DNA of 64,000 bases from the NCBI GenBank assembly GCA_030537195.1, contig JAUNOK010000012.1:21671-85670 (forward strand), in the 5' to 3' direction. A model generated the notes under the pieces. It searched no databases and was not told the origin of the DNA. It worked only from the letters and a program-made list of their open reading frames with translations. Below, one piece after another: positions 55,700-63,534 of the stretch (position 1 is the stretch's first letter; each line of letters begins with the position of its first letter). Source of the DNA: Eubacteriales bacterium. Its GTDB lineage: Bacteria > Bacillota > Clostridia > Lachnospirales > Lachnospiraceae. The position numbers were made by a program, and so were the translations under genes.

Positions 55700-55749
55700 G
55701 GTTATGCTAACCATATTGTGATAATAGCACTTGTAATAGTAATTCACAA
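55700..55749 (-). promoter_or_regulatory. Promoter and operator-like dyad of the MacB/FtsX operon
   Basis: On the minus strand TTGTGA (55744-55749) and TATTAT (55721-55726) are 17 bases apart. GGTTAGCATAACC (55700-55712), a dyad of GGTTA and TAACC, lies at about +2 to +15. Such a site over the transcription start suggests repression. Confidence 0.55.
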
Positions 55750-55762
55750 GGGGATTTCACAT

Positions 55763-55800
55763 AAAATACGGCGCGCCAGTTTCCTGACACGCCGCATTTT
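55763..55800 (-). terminator. Intrinsic terminator of the GABA cluster
   Basis: On the minus strand GCGGCGTGTCAG-GAAA-CTGGCGCGCCGT forms a GC-rich stem with a GAAA loop, flanked by AAAAT and ATTTTAT. It lies 38 bases after the stop of the 4-hydroxybutyrate dehydrogenase gene. Confidence 0.85.
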
Positions 55801-55838
55801 GGGGATAGTTTTATTATGAATACAGATATAAGCATTTA

Positions 55839-56960
55839 TTAATATGCAGCTTCATATATTTCAAGTATCTGCTCCTCACTAAGCTGCACATAGTTGTTCC
55901 TGAGGAGTCTCTGCTGAGTCTTTATTACATCACCTGCAAATATTGCAAGGTCCGATTTCTTCACTCCGAATTCTTCAAGCGGCGCACTCTTTAACACTTT
56001 GTCCATAAGTGCATAAAGTTCTTCGAGCGCATTTTCAGGTGCTACAGAAAGACTTTCTGCGATTACGGCCTCAAGGTCATTGATTCTGCCTGTTGGCTTA
56101 ATCTTTTTATACATCTTCATGACATCTTTAAACATAAGCTGGTTAGACTGTCCATGAGGTATGTGATATACAGAACCTAATGGATATGCACAAGCATGAA
56201 CCGCTGCACATCCTGCATAGCCGAATCCAAGTCCTGCCCAGTTAGAAGCCTTTAAGAAATCTGCTGCGTATGTCTTCCATGCGTCTTCGCCTCCAGCTTC
56301 TACAGATTTCTTCCAGCATGTAAGAATAGTCTTAAGTGCCTCTGTTGAGAAAATTCTTGAGATACTGCAGCCATTAGGACTTAAGAAGGATTCAACACTG
56401 TGAACCATTGCATCTATTGAAGACGTTGCAAATATCTTATATGGAAGTGAGTCTAACATATTCGTTATCATGACTGCACTGTCTGCAAGCATTGCCGGGT
56501 CTGCAAGTCCCATCTTCACGCCCTTGCTGACACGATTAATTACTGAAATATTAGTAACTTCGCTTCCTGTTCCGCATGTTGTAGGAACAATAATCAGCGG
56601 ATGAACTTTGCTAAGACTTCCTACTTTATCATAGAGGTCATCTACAGTATCATCCTTTCCTGCAACCGCAACAACCTTTGCAATATCAATAACTGTACCG
56701 CCGCCAACTGCAATTATACGGTCATAAGTCTTATCACGAAGTTCATTAAGAATCGCATCAACCATGCCGTCTGTCGGTTCACCTTTGCCGTATTTCTCAC
56801 GGAAAAGTGTCTGGACACCTGTGTTAAGCGGAGCAATATATTTGTCAAATGTATGCTCACCGCATAATACAAGGTCATTCTCACCAATTCCGGCTTCCTT
56901 GGCAAACTGTTCAAATGTATCAAATTCCTGTATTTCTGTCTTTATAGAAAAGCCTTTCAT
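55839..56960 (-). CDS. 4hbD: 4-hydroxybutyrate dehydrogenase
   Basis: A 373-residue group III (iron-type) alcohol dehydrogenase. It shows the NAD-binding IIAVGGGTVIDIAK and IVPTTCGTGSEVTNISV, and metal-ligand histidines in DAMVHSVES, AAVHACAYP and YHIPHGQSN. From memory it follows the Clostridium kluyveri 4-hydroxybutyrate dehydrogenase along its whole length (REKYGKGEPTDGM, LPYKIFATSSIDA, QQRLLRNNY). It would reduce succinate semialdehyde to 4-hydroxybutyrate with NADH. It is the last gene of the GABA cluster, five bases after the permease gene, with GGAGG upstream. Other semialdehyde substrates are possible. Confidence 0.85.
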   Translation of the reverse strand: MKGFSIKTEIQEFDTFEQFAKEAGIGENDLVLCGEHTFDKYIAPLNTGVQTLFREKYGKGEPTDGMVDAILNELRDKTYDRIIAVGGGTVIDIAKVVAVAGKDDTVDDLYDKVGSLSKVHPLIIVPTTCGTGSEVTNISVINRVSKGVKMGLADPAMLADSAVMITNMLDSLPYKIFATSSIDAMVHSVESFLSPNGCSISRIFSTEALKTILTCWKKSVEAGGEDAWKTYAADFLKASNWAGLGFGYAGCAAVHACAYPLGSVYHIPHGQSNQLMFKDVMKMYKKIKPTGRINDLEAVIAESLSVAPENALEELYALMDKVLKSAPLEEFGVKKSDLAIFAGDVIKTQQRLLRNNYVQLSEEQILEIYEAAY

Positions 56961-56965
56961 CTGTC

Positions 56966-59068
56966 TTAAGCCTCCTTCTTTAACTGCTTTGCATCATCTT
57001 GCTCGAACTTGCGGTCAATCATATCAATAATCATATCCGCTGTCTCGTCCCAGCCTAAGATACTGCTGTTAATAAGCATATCTCTTGTATGTCTGTCACC
57101 ACGCTTCTTTCCTGTGATGTACTCATGTCTTGCGTGCTGTGCTTTATCAACAGACTCCCATTCTTCCTTAGCTTTACGCATATTCTTAATGCCCTTTTCC
57201 TTCATAACTGCAGCAATCTCATCTTCCTGAGGTGCATATATGAATACATTGAGAACATCATCTCTGTTTCTTAAAATGTAATCACTGCTTCGTCCAACAA
57301 TGACACATGATGACTTGTTGGCAAAATCATTAATTGCCTGGAACTGTGCATCGATAACTCGGTTAGAAAGATTGGCATATCTTACACCGTATGATGTATC
57401 AAATGCGTATCTTACGCCAATCTTTGTATCAGCCTCTTCAACAAGTCCCTTATCTACACCAATCTGTGCAACGACCTTATCAACAAGATCTCTGTTGTAA
57501 TACTCGATTCCTAATCTGTCAGCAACCATCTTGGCAATCTGTGGTCCGCCACTACCGTACTCACAACCGACAGTAATAACAAAATGTCTGTCCGGATATT
57601 TTGCATTTGGAAGTACTAGAGCTTCCTGCTCCTCTGCCTTTCCACCGTCCTCGACAATGAATATATCACGTCCGAACTCTGCACCGTATTTCTTCTTAGA
57701 ATAGAAGTAAAAGAATACACCAAGTGCAAGCCAGATACCAACTACAACCCATTCCTGCCATACAAGTGCTGCTGAGAATGAAGCTGGAACAATATAGAGT
57801 AATGTCATGAAACCTGCCATAAGTACTGCCATAACTCCAACAAATTTACCTGCCTTAACCTTGTAAGGTCTTGCCATCTCAGGCTTCTTCTTACGAAGGA
57901 TACAGAATGAAATTGAAACAAACATATAAGCAATAACACAGCCAAATGAAGCTGCATCAACTAACCATACAAGAACGCCTCTTCCAAAGAAAGGAGCTGC
58001 AACGCAGGCAATACCGCAAAGGATAATTGCTGCTTCAGGAGTCTTATGCTTTCCTAATTTACCAAACATTTTAGGAATCATAAGTGACTCACCCATTGAG
58101 TAAAGTGCACGGCTGCCACCCATCAGGAATGAATTCCATGATGTTATAATTCCACATAAACCACCGATAATAAGAACCTTGCCCATAAGCGGTGACCTGA
58201 ATGCAATCTCAATAGCCTTGGCTGATACAAGTCCGTTCTGAGATGACATTTCCTGTGCGATTGCACTCTGAGGCATTATGTAGCAGACTGCAAATATGAT
58301 AAGAAGATACCATGCAACAGCTAAGAATATAGACAGAAGCATTATCTTACCAATTTTCTTGTATGGCACATTAATTTCCTCTGCTGCCTGTGGAATTACA
58401 TCAAATCCTATAAAAAGGAATGGTGTCATGCAGGCTACCTTGAACACGCTGCCAAGAGTTGTACCTGTGCCTGATTCCCACATTTGTCCTGTAATATTAG
58501 CACCATCGCCGTTGATTGCTGAACCGACTACAAGAAGAATTCCTGCAATAGCGATAATTGCTGTAAGGACTGTCTGTAATATAGCTGCTGTCTTAGCACC
58601 TCTGATATTAATAAATGTAATTAATAACGCAACGCCGACACCTAACAGGATTGTTGTTAAGTAAATGTCTTTTCCTGCTATTGAATAAAGGTAAACCTGA
58701 TTAAACTTAGGGAAAAGGTAAGTAATAACTGTTGGAAGTGCGGTTGCCTCAAATGCTGAGGTAGCCACATATCCTAATATAATCATCCATGTACACACGA
58801 AAGAACCTGTAGGTCCCATCGCTCTGTAACTGAATACATGCTCACCGCCGCACTGAGGCATTGCTGATGTAAGTTCTGCGTAGGTAAGTCCTACGAAAAA
58901 TACCATAACGCCACCGATAAGCATTGCTATGATTGAGCCCATAAATCCGGCAGTTGTAATCCAGTCACCTGAATTAATTACCCAGCCCCAGCCTATCATC
59001 GCGCCAAATGCGATAACAAGTATGTCCCAGGCACCCATTACCTTATCAAATTTCGATTTCTGCTCCAT
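56966..59068 (-). CDS. APC amino-acid permease fused to cytidylate-kinase-like domain (putative GABA permease)
   Basis: A 700-residue fusion. Residues about 1-480 form an APC-superfamily permease with about twelve to fourteen helices (AFGAMIGWGWVINSGDWI at the start, with the substrate-binding glycines). Residues about 495-690 form a soluble domain of the cytidylate kinase-like type: ITVGCEYGSGGPQIAKMVADR carries the P-loop variant (in two blocks), and later SSCVIVGRSSDYILR and an Arg/Lys-rich lid (ITGKKRGDRHTRDM) are present. From context the permease brings in GABA. The role of the kinase-like part is unknown; it may sense or regulate. It starts at MEQKSK with GGGAGG upstream. Confidence 0.85.
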   Translation of the reverse strand: MEQKSKFDKVMGAWDILVIAFGAMIGWGWVINSGDWITTAGFMGSIIAMLIGGVMVFFVGLTYAELTSAMPQCGGEHVFSYRAMGPTGSFVCTWMIILGYVATSAFEATALPTVITYLFPKFNQVYLYSIAGKDIYLTTILLGVGVALLITFINIRGAKTAAILQTVLTAIIAIAGILLVVGSAINGDGANITGQMWESGTGTTLGSVFKVACMTPFLFIGFDVIPQAAEEINVPYKKIGKIMLLSIFLAVAWYLLIIFAVCYIMPQSAIAQEMSSQNGLVSAKAIEIAFRSPLMGKVLIIGGLCGIITSWNSFLMGGSRALYSMGESLMIPKMFGKLGKHKTPEAAIILCGIACVAAPFFGRGVLVWLVDAASFGCVIAYMFVSISFCILRKKKPEMARPYKVKAGKFVGVMAVLMAGFMTLLYIVPASFSAALVWQEWVVVGIWLALGVFFYFYSKKKYGAEFGRDIFIVEDGGKAEEQEALVLPNAKYPDRHFVITVGCEYGSGGPQIAKMVADRLGIEYYNRDLVDKVVAQIGVDKGLVEEADTKIGVRYAFDTSYGVRYANLSNRVIDAQFQAINDFANKSSCVIVGRSSDYILRNRDDVLNVFIYAPQEDEIAAVMKEKGIKNMRKAKEEWESVDKAQHARHEYITGKKRGDRHTRDMLINSSILGWDETADMIIDMIDRKFEQDDAKQLKKEA

Positions 59069-59113
59069 AATATATCCTCCCACAATTAAGTTGTGGTTAA
59101 AACCACATTTGCA

Positions 59114-60487
59114 CTACGCTTCCAATGCTTCCTTCAAAGCCTCCTCGAAGATTTCAAGACCTCTCTCCATCTGCTCATCTGTCATTGTAAGAGGTGCTAA
59201 GAATCTTACTGTGTTACTTGCTGTACCACAGCTTTCAAGAAGAAGTCCCTTCTGGATAGCATTCTGGATAAGGTCTGCAACAAGCTTAGTTGCTGGCTCT
59301 TTAGTCTCTCTGTCCTTAACGAACTCTATACCAACCATTGCGCCAAGTCCTCTTACATCACCGATGACATCATATTTGTCCTGAAGCTCCTTGTAACGCT
59401 TCATAACTGTCTCTCCAATGTGTCTTGCCTTAGCTGCATAATCATCACGCTTCATAACATCCATTACTGCAAGTGCTGCGGCTGCTGCAACAGGGTTACC
59501 ACAGAATGTACCACCGATAGTTCCTGCTGGAGCTGCGTCCATAACCTCTGCTCTTGCTGTGATTGCTGAGATTGGAAGTCCGGCACCAAGTGACTTGGCT
59601 GTTGTGATAATATCAGGTGCTGCACCTGCCTCAGCCCAGTACTCAGAAGCATAATACTTTCCTGTTCTGCAGTTACCACACTGAACCTCATCAGCTATCA
59701 TTAAGATTCCGTTGTCATCACATATCTTTCTTACTGCTTTAACCCACTCGATTGGTGCTGGTATAAATCCGCCTTCGCCCTGGAATGGTTCAACAATCAT
59801 GCAGGCGATTTCACTTGCTGGTGCGCCTTCATCAAATATTCTGTTAAGTTCATCTATGTAATACTGAATTGCCTCTGCTTCTGTGTATCCCTTAGGTGCT
59901 CTGTAAAGATATGGATAAGGTGCTCTGTAGATACCTGCTGGGAAAGGTCCCATGCCTACTGCATATACCTTCTTGGCTGTAAGTGCCATTGTAAGATTAG
60001 TTCTTCCGTGGAAAGCACCTGTAAAGCAGATAACTCCGTTTCTCTTTGTAAATGCTTTGGCAATCTTAATTGCATTTTCATCACACTCAGCACCTGAGTT
60101 AGCAAAATATGTTTTCTTTACATCACCCTTGCATGGCATTATTTCGTTAAGCTTCTCAGCAAGGCTTACATATCCGTCATGAACATATACATTGAAAATT
60201 GTGTGGAAATATTTCTCTGTCTGTGCCTTAACTGCCTCAATTACTTCTGGATTAGAATAACCGATATTAAGAACGCCAACGCCTCCAACCCAGTCAAGGA
60301 ACTTATTGCCATCAAGATCTTCAAACATTGCTCCGCCGCCCTGCTTGATACATATTGGATAAGCCTTTCCGCAGAGTGCCTTAGGAATTGCTGCGTCTCT
60401 TCTGTCGAGAAGTGCCTTTGACTTAGGTCCTGGAACCTGCTCTGTAATAATTTCTGGAAGTGCCTTTGATAATTCTGTAGTTGTCAT
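59114..60487 (-). CDS. gabT: 4-aminobutyrate aminotransferase
   Basis: A 457-residue class III PLP-dependent aminotransferase. It has the N-terminal DLDGNKFLDWVGGVGVLN, FANSGAECDENAIKIAK, CFTGAFHGRTNLTMALT, the PLP aspartate block ILMIADEVQCGNCRTG and the PLP lysine in TTAKSLGAGLP (about residue 296). It would move the amino group of GABA to 2-oxoglutarate, giving succinate semialdehyde. The neighbouring 4-hydroxybutyrate dehydrogenase makes this substrate much more likely than ornithine or another omega-amino acid. It is the first gene of the cluster, behind a structured leader, with AAGGAGG before the ATG. Confidence 0.87.
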   Translation of the reverse strand: MTTTELSKALPEIITEQVPGPKSKALLDRRDAAIPKALCGKAYPICIKQGGGAMFEDLDGNKFLDWVGGVGVLNIGYSNPEVIEAVKAQTEKYFHTIFNVYVHDGYVSLAEKLNEIMPCKGDVKKTYFANSGAECDENAIKIAKAFTKRNGVICFTGAFHGRTNLTMALTAKKVYAVGMGPFPAGIYRAPYPYLYRAPKGYTEAEAIQYYIDELNRIFDEGAPASEIACMIVEPFQGEGGFIPAPIEWVKAVRKICDDNGILMIADEVQCGNCRTGKYYASEYWAEAGAAPDIITTAKSLGAGLPISAITARAEVMDAAPAGTIGGTFCGNPVAAAAALAVMDVMKRDDYAAKARHIGETVMKRYKELQDKYDVIGDVRGLGAMVGIEFVKDRETKEPATKLVADLIQNAIQKGLLLESCGTASNTVRFLAPLTMTDEQMERGLEIFEEALKEALEA

Positions 60488-60509
60488 AATAAAATCCTCC
60501 TTATTGATG

Positions 60510-60600
60510 AAGTTTTTGAATACCTGCTATTCTCATCGCTACTCACGCAGAAAGGCGCCGAGAATTATTCATTCTCGACGCCTTTGTCTTTCAAAAACTT
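60510..60600 (-). promoter_or_regulatory. Structured leader RNA of the GABA cluster
   Basis: AAGTTTTTGAA at 60510-60520 and TTCAAAAACTT at 60590-60600 are exact inverted copies. They enclose a strong 15-bp hairpin (60551-60585, arms AAAGGCGTCGAGAAT and ATTCTCGGCGCCTTT on the minus strand) and about 30 nt with no obvious pairing. The outer stem ends ten bases before the ribosome site. The inner hairpin is followed by TTTC and may act as an attenuator. It matches no riboswitch that I know. Confidence 0.65.
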
Positions 60601-60624
60601 TAATTTATTTTGTTTATGGTCTGA

Positions 60625-60652
60625 ATTATACTATTTTCTCCTTGTTTATCAA
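60625..60652 (-). promoter_or_regulatory. Promoter of the GABA cluster
   Basis: On the minus strand TTGATA (60647-60652) and a perfect TATAAT (60625-60630) are 16 bases apart. Transcription would start near 60618, giving a leader of about 130 nt before gabT. Confidence 0.7.
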
Positions 60653-60674
60653 TGTTTCTGATTAACTATATTAA

Positions 60675-60691
60675 TTGTGCACCGTGCACAA
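60675..60691. promoter_or_regulatory. Perfect 17-bp operator-like palindrome upstream of the GABA promoter
   Basis: TTGTGCAC-C-GTGCACAA is an exact dyad with one central base, centred about 33 bases upstream of the -35 box. Its position fits an activator site; the PucR-family protein encoded just upstream is the natural candidate. Confidence 0.6.
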
Positions 60692-60717
60692 AAGCATAAT
60701 TTCATCCAGCTTTGTAT

Positions 60718-61911
60718 TTATTTTCTGCCGCGGTAGCTTCTTATCATAAATGCTAGCTTTAATTCAAGGCATGTATCCAGATTCTCGAAATCAACCCCAA
60801 GCAGTTCTCTTATCTTATTAAGCCTGTAATTGAGCGTATTTCTGTGAATAATCAGACTCTGTGCAGTCTCTTTTACATTGCAGTTGTGGTTAAGAAAGCT
60901 CTCCAGTGTCTCGCACAGACTGCCGTTATTAATCTCGTCAGCGTCTATCAGCTTGCCGATATTCTTCACAACATAATCGTCCAGAAACCTGCTGTCTGTA
61001 ACCTTCGATATAAATGTATATATTCCCTGCTCTTTATAGAAGAAGATTCTCTCCTCCGTATCAGATACCAAAGCAACCTTAACTGCCTCCGCCGCTTCTC
61101 TTCGGCTGCTCTTCACATCTTCAAGATATTCCACGCTGCTTCCAATTCCAGCCTTAAGACAAATATGGTGTTTCCTGTCAGCATTTTCAATAATACGATT
61201 TAATACTGCCTTCAAATCCTCATCACTTATCCTGTCCGTTGAAACAAGTGCAAGAACGCTTCCCGTCTGTGGCATTACAAGCACGCTTCCTGAATAAAAT
61301 GAGAACTCCATATTGATAATGCTTCTTATCTCCTGTCCGGTTGATAATAAATCTTTGCTGCCACGACGGTTCTTTCCAAATACAAATTCAACAACACAGA
61401 AGCTTCCTGTCAGATCAATTCCAAGAAACTGCGCCTGCTCAAGCACGCTGTCACGGTTAAGATGCTCTGCATCAAGGATTGACGCAAACACCTGCTCCTC
61501 AAGATTTCTGTTGTTCTCTTCAAGAACGAGTCTTTTACACAATATCTGCGACAAATCTACAAGCGGGAATTTCTCCGGCAGTTCAAAAAGCGGAAGTCCT
61601 TCTTTATTACAATACTCAATAAGCTCCGGCAAAATCTGTCCCTCATTGATTCCAAGCGCCGCAATCCCATAATCGACCATGCTTGTAATCAGCGCCATCA
61701 GCTTATTCTTATCCTCCGTCACATCAGGATTCGTCAGCACCACGAACTCACCGCCATGAATATAATCCTCAACATGATACTCATTCTTAACACACTGCAG
61801 GCAGTCTGCAAAATATATCCACCTTATTGTATTCTTCATGCCTGCAGCTCCCGCCTTCATATTCAGAACATTATTCAGTTGTGGGATTCTTGTCATATCT
61901 TCGCAATTCAT
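60718..61911 (-). CDS. PucR-family transcriptional regulator of the GABA cluster
   Basis: A 397-residue regulator. The N-terminal PucR domain (about 1-120) has MTRIPQLNNVLNM and the conserved GGEFVVLT and GIAALGINEGQILPE. A middle GGDEF-like degenerate region (about 150-290) follows. The C-terminal helix-turn-helix (about 335-390) has NVKETAQSLIIHRNTLNYRLNKI. PucR/CdaR-type activators respond to metabolites and often control the neighbouring catabolic genes, as DNA-binding activators of GABA use do in Bacillus (GabR differs; PucR members also exist there). Encoded directly upstream of gabT on the same strand, it probably controls that promoter. Confidence 0.88.
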   Translation of the reverse strand: MNCEDMTRIPQLNNVLNMKAGAAGMKNTIRWIYFADCLQCVKNEYHVEDYIHGGEFVVLTNPDVTEDKNKLMALITSMVDYGIAALGINEGQILPELIEYCNKEGLPLFELPEKFPLVDLSQILCKRLVLEENNRNLEEQVFASILDAEHLNRDSVLEQAQFLGIDLTGSFCVVEFVFGKNRRGSKDLLSTGQEIRSIINMEFSFYSGSVLVMPQTGSVLALVSTDRISDEDLKAVLNRIIENADRKHHICLKAGIGSSVEYLEDVKSSRREAAEAVKVALVSDTEERIFFYKEQGIYTFISKVTDSRFLDDYVVKNIGKLIDADEINNGSLCETLESFLNHNCNVKETAQSLIIHRNTLNYRLNKIRELLGVDFENLDTCLELKLAFMIRSYRGRK

Positions 61912-61956
61912 GTTGTCACCTACCTTACATTTTTATGGACGTAAAAATGTTTTTTA

Positions 61957-62577
61957 TCACACTTTTATGTACGAACTTTTCTCAATCCACTCATCTGGCA
62001 TCTCAAAATGCTGGTAATCCTTCGCATGTTCCCAATCGCCGCCCCACTCAAATCCATGCTCTGCAAACACCTTATAGCACAAATCGTCATGGTCGATTTT
62101 ATGAGGAAATTCAATGCTTCTGTCTGTATACTTTTCAGCGTTAGCAGGCTCAACATTTCTTCTGCCATCAACATTTTTCACATAAGGATTATAAAGCGTG
62201 TTGATGTCGACAGCCAACCCTAATGCATGCTTTGACAGCTTCGTTGAATAAGAAATGTATCTGAAATTAAATGCTGAAGAATTATTATCACTCATTGACT
62301 TTTCATCATCAGCGTCATATTCATCAATAAGTCTGATTTTTTCAATCTCATAACCAGCCTCGTAAAGCTGCTTAAATATATCAAGCTCATCATCAGCAAT
62401 CAACCTGTTCACAACCAGCTCACCTGTGTGCGTTTTCCCATCAAATCCGACATGCAAAACCTTAAGATACCTCAAATCTTCTCTTGGAACGGTGCAGTTG
62501 TCCTTAAATGATTTTCCCTGCATTTTGGCAAATATGTCATCTGGAATTGGTGATATGGTAAATGGTTGTGTGTTCAT
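61957..62577 (-). CDS. M15-family D-Ala-D-Ala carboxypeptidase-like protein
   Basis: A 206-residue zinc peptidase of the M15 type. The metal-site blocks are SKHALGLAVDINTLYNP (His and Asp, about residue 117-133) and DWEHAKDYQHFEM (about residue 182-194). The order and spacing match the VanY/L-Ala-D-Glu peptidase group. No signal peptide is visible, so it may act in the cytoplasm on recycled muropeptides, or be released by another route. AGGAGC precedes the ATG. It lies between the PucR gene and the small zinc-ribbon gene, 24 bases from the latter. Confidence 0.82.
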   Translation of the reverse strand: MNTQPFTISPIPDDIFAKMQGKSFKDNCTVPREDLRYLKVLHVGFDGKTHTGELVVNRLIADDELDIFKQLYEAGYEIEKIRLIDEYDADDEKSMSDNNSSAFNFRYISYSTKLSKHALGLAVDINTLYNPYVKNVDGRRNVEPANAEKYTDRSIEFPHKIDHDDLCYKVFAEHGFEWGGDWEHAKDYQHFEMPDEWIEKSSYIKV

Positions 62578-62601
62578 GTGTGTGCTCCTCTGTTTTTAAA
62601 T

Positions 62602-62817
62602 CTAATATTCAAATTGTACTATCCTGCAATTCTCACATATGCATGCTTCCACTTTCGTTCTGTGGCTCGCCTTAAGCGGTGTGATCTCAACAAATCCTTT
62701 GGCAGTCTTAGCATTTGTAAATACTCCAGGCACTTCATCGGCAAAGCTGAATGCGCCGTCTTTGCTGCTGAAAAGATATCCTTTCCGCATTTCCTTATTA
62801 CATTTGGGACATATCAT
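62602..62817 (-). CDS. Small zinc-ribbon protein (DUF6487-like)
   Basis: A 71-residue protein with two CxxC pairs: MICPKCNKEM at the N-terminus and CICENCRIVQFEY at the C-terminus, which together could bind one zinc. Between them is a beta-rich part with the phrase GYLFSSKDGAFSFADEVPG. This is the pattern of a common small family (DUF6487/PF20097-like as I recall) of unknown role. I start at the ATG at 62815-62817, with GAGG upstream, ten bases after the regulator gene; the longer frame overlaps that gene. Confidence 0.78.
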   Translation of the reverse strand: MICPKCNKEMRKGYLFSSKDGAFSFADEVPGVFTNAKTAKGFVEITPLKASHRTKVEACICENCRIVQFEY

Positions 62818-62827
62818 ACTTAACACC

Positions 62828-63268
62828 TCATTCCTTAATATCTTTACTAAGAACCGACATTGCCATGCTAAGTTTTTCTTCAAACTGCTCCGCTTTAACA
62901 AGGGCTATGCCCTCATTGTCATCGCCAAGAACAACCAGCCTGCTGCCATTCCCAAGCCCAAATGTCTCTCGTGCTTCTTTGGGAATAACTATCTGCCCGC
63001 GGTCATTCACTGTGACAACACCCCACATATGTTTGCCCTTCGGTGCCGGCGCCATCCTTTGCCCTTCAAGTTGCACATCGTCATTAATCAAGGAATCTAT
63101 CGTCACGCCATAAAATTCTGCAAGCCTGCCACATTTTTCAATATCAGGAATCGTTTCACCACGCTCCCATTTGGCATACGCCTGCCTCGATATTCCAATA
63201 ACTTCTGCGATATCCTCCTGCGTCTTACCGGCAAGCGACCTCAGCATAATAAGATTCTCCTGTAGCAT
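62828..63268 (-). CDS. XRE-family regulator with C-terminal AbrB-like domain
   Basis: A 146-residue DNA-binding protein with two different domains. An HTH_3 domain is at residues about 5-60 (LAGKTQEDIAEVIGISRQAYAKWERG, in the order helix 2, turn, helix 3). An AbrB/SpoVT-like swapped-hairpin domain is at about 82-125 (VTVNDRGQIVIPKEARETFGL). Both bind DNA, and their fusion is common in Firmicutes in copies near transport or stress genes. The target is unknown; it is cotranscribed with the small zinc-ribbon gene. AAAGGA precedes the ATG at 63266-63268. Confidence 0.88.
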   Translation of the reverse strand: MLQENLIMLRSLAGKTQEDIAEVIGISRQAYAKWERGETIPDIEKCGRLAEFYGVTIDSLINDDVQLEGQRMAPAPKGKHMWGVVTVNDRGQIVIPKEARETFGLGNGSRLVVLGDDNEGIALVKAEQFEEKLSMAMSVLSKDIKE

Positions 63269-63534
63269 AATGTCAGTCCTTTCTGTTGTTATGTATGTAT
63301 TATAATCCTTGTAAAATGTGAATTCCACCAATTGTAGTTGTCAGAAAAGTCGGAATTGTGTTGTGGTTGGTTGCGTAAATATTTTAAAAAATCATTTCAA
63401 AATTAAAAAGAGGGACAGATTTCTCTGCCCCTCTCAAGTATGCATCCGCAAATGCATACCCCAATTAGTATCTATAATATACAATATCAACCTTAAAAAT
63501 GCAAGGTTATTATTTATATTTGACTCACGGTTAA
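63269..63534. other. Intergenic stretch with hairpins, no gene
   Basis: Contains TATAAT at about 63298-63304 on the minus strand upstream of the XRE gene. Also present are a stem GAGGGACAGA (63410-63419) with TCTGCCCCTC (63424-63433), followed on the minus strand by TTTTTAATTT, and an exact 8-bp palindrome GTATGCAT/ATGCATAC (63438-63459). The first hairpin is oriented to stop minus-strand transcription arriving from the right, although no minus-strand gene is visible there. Confidence 0.55.
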
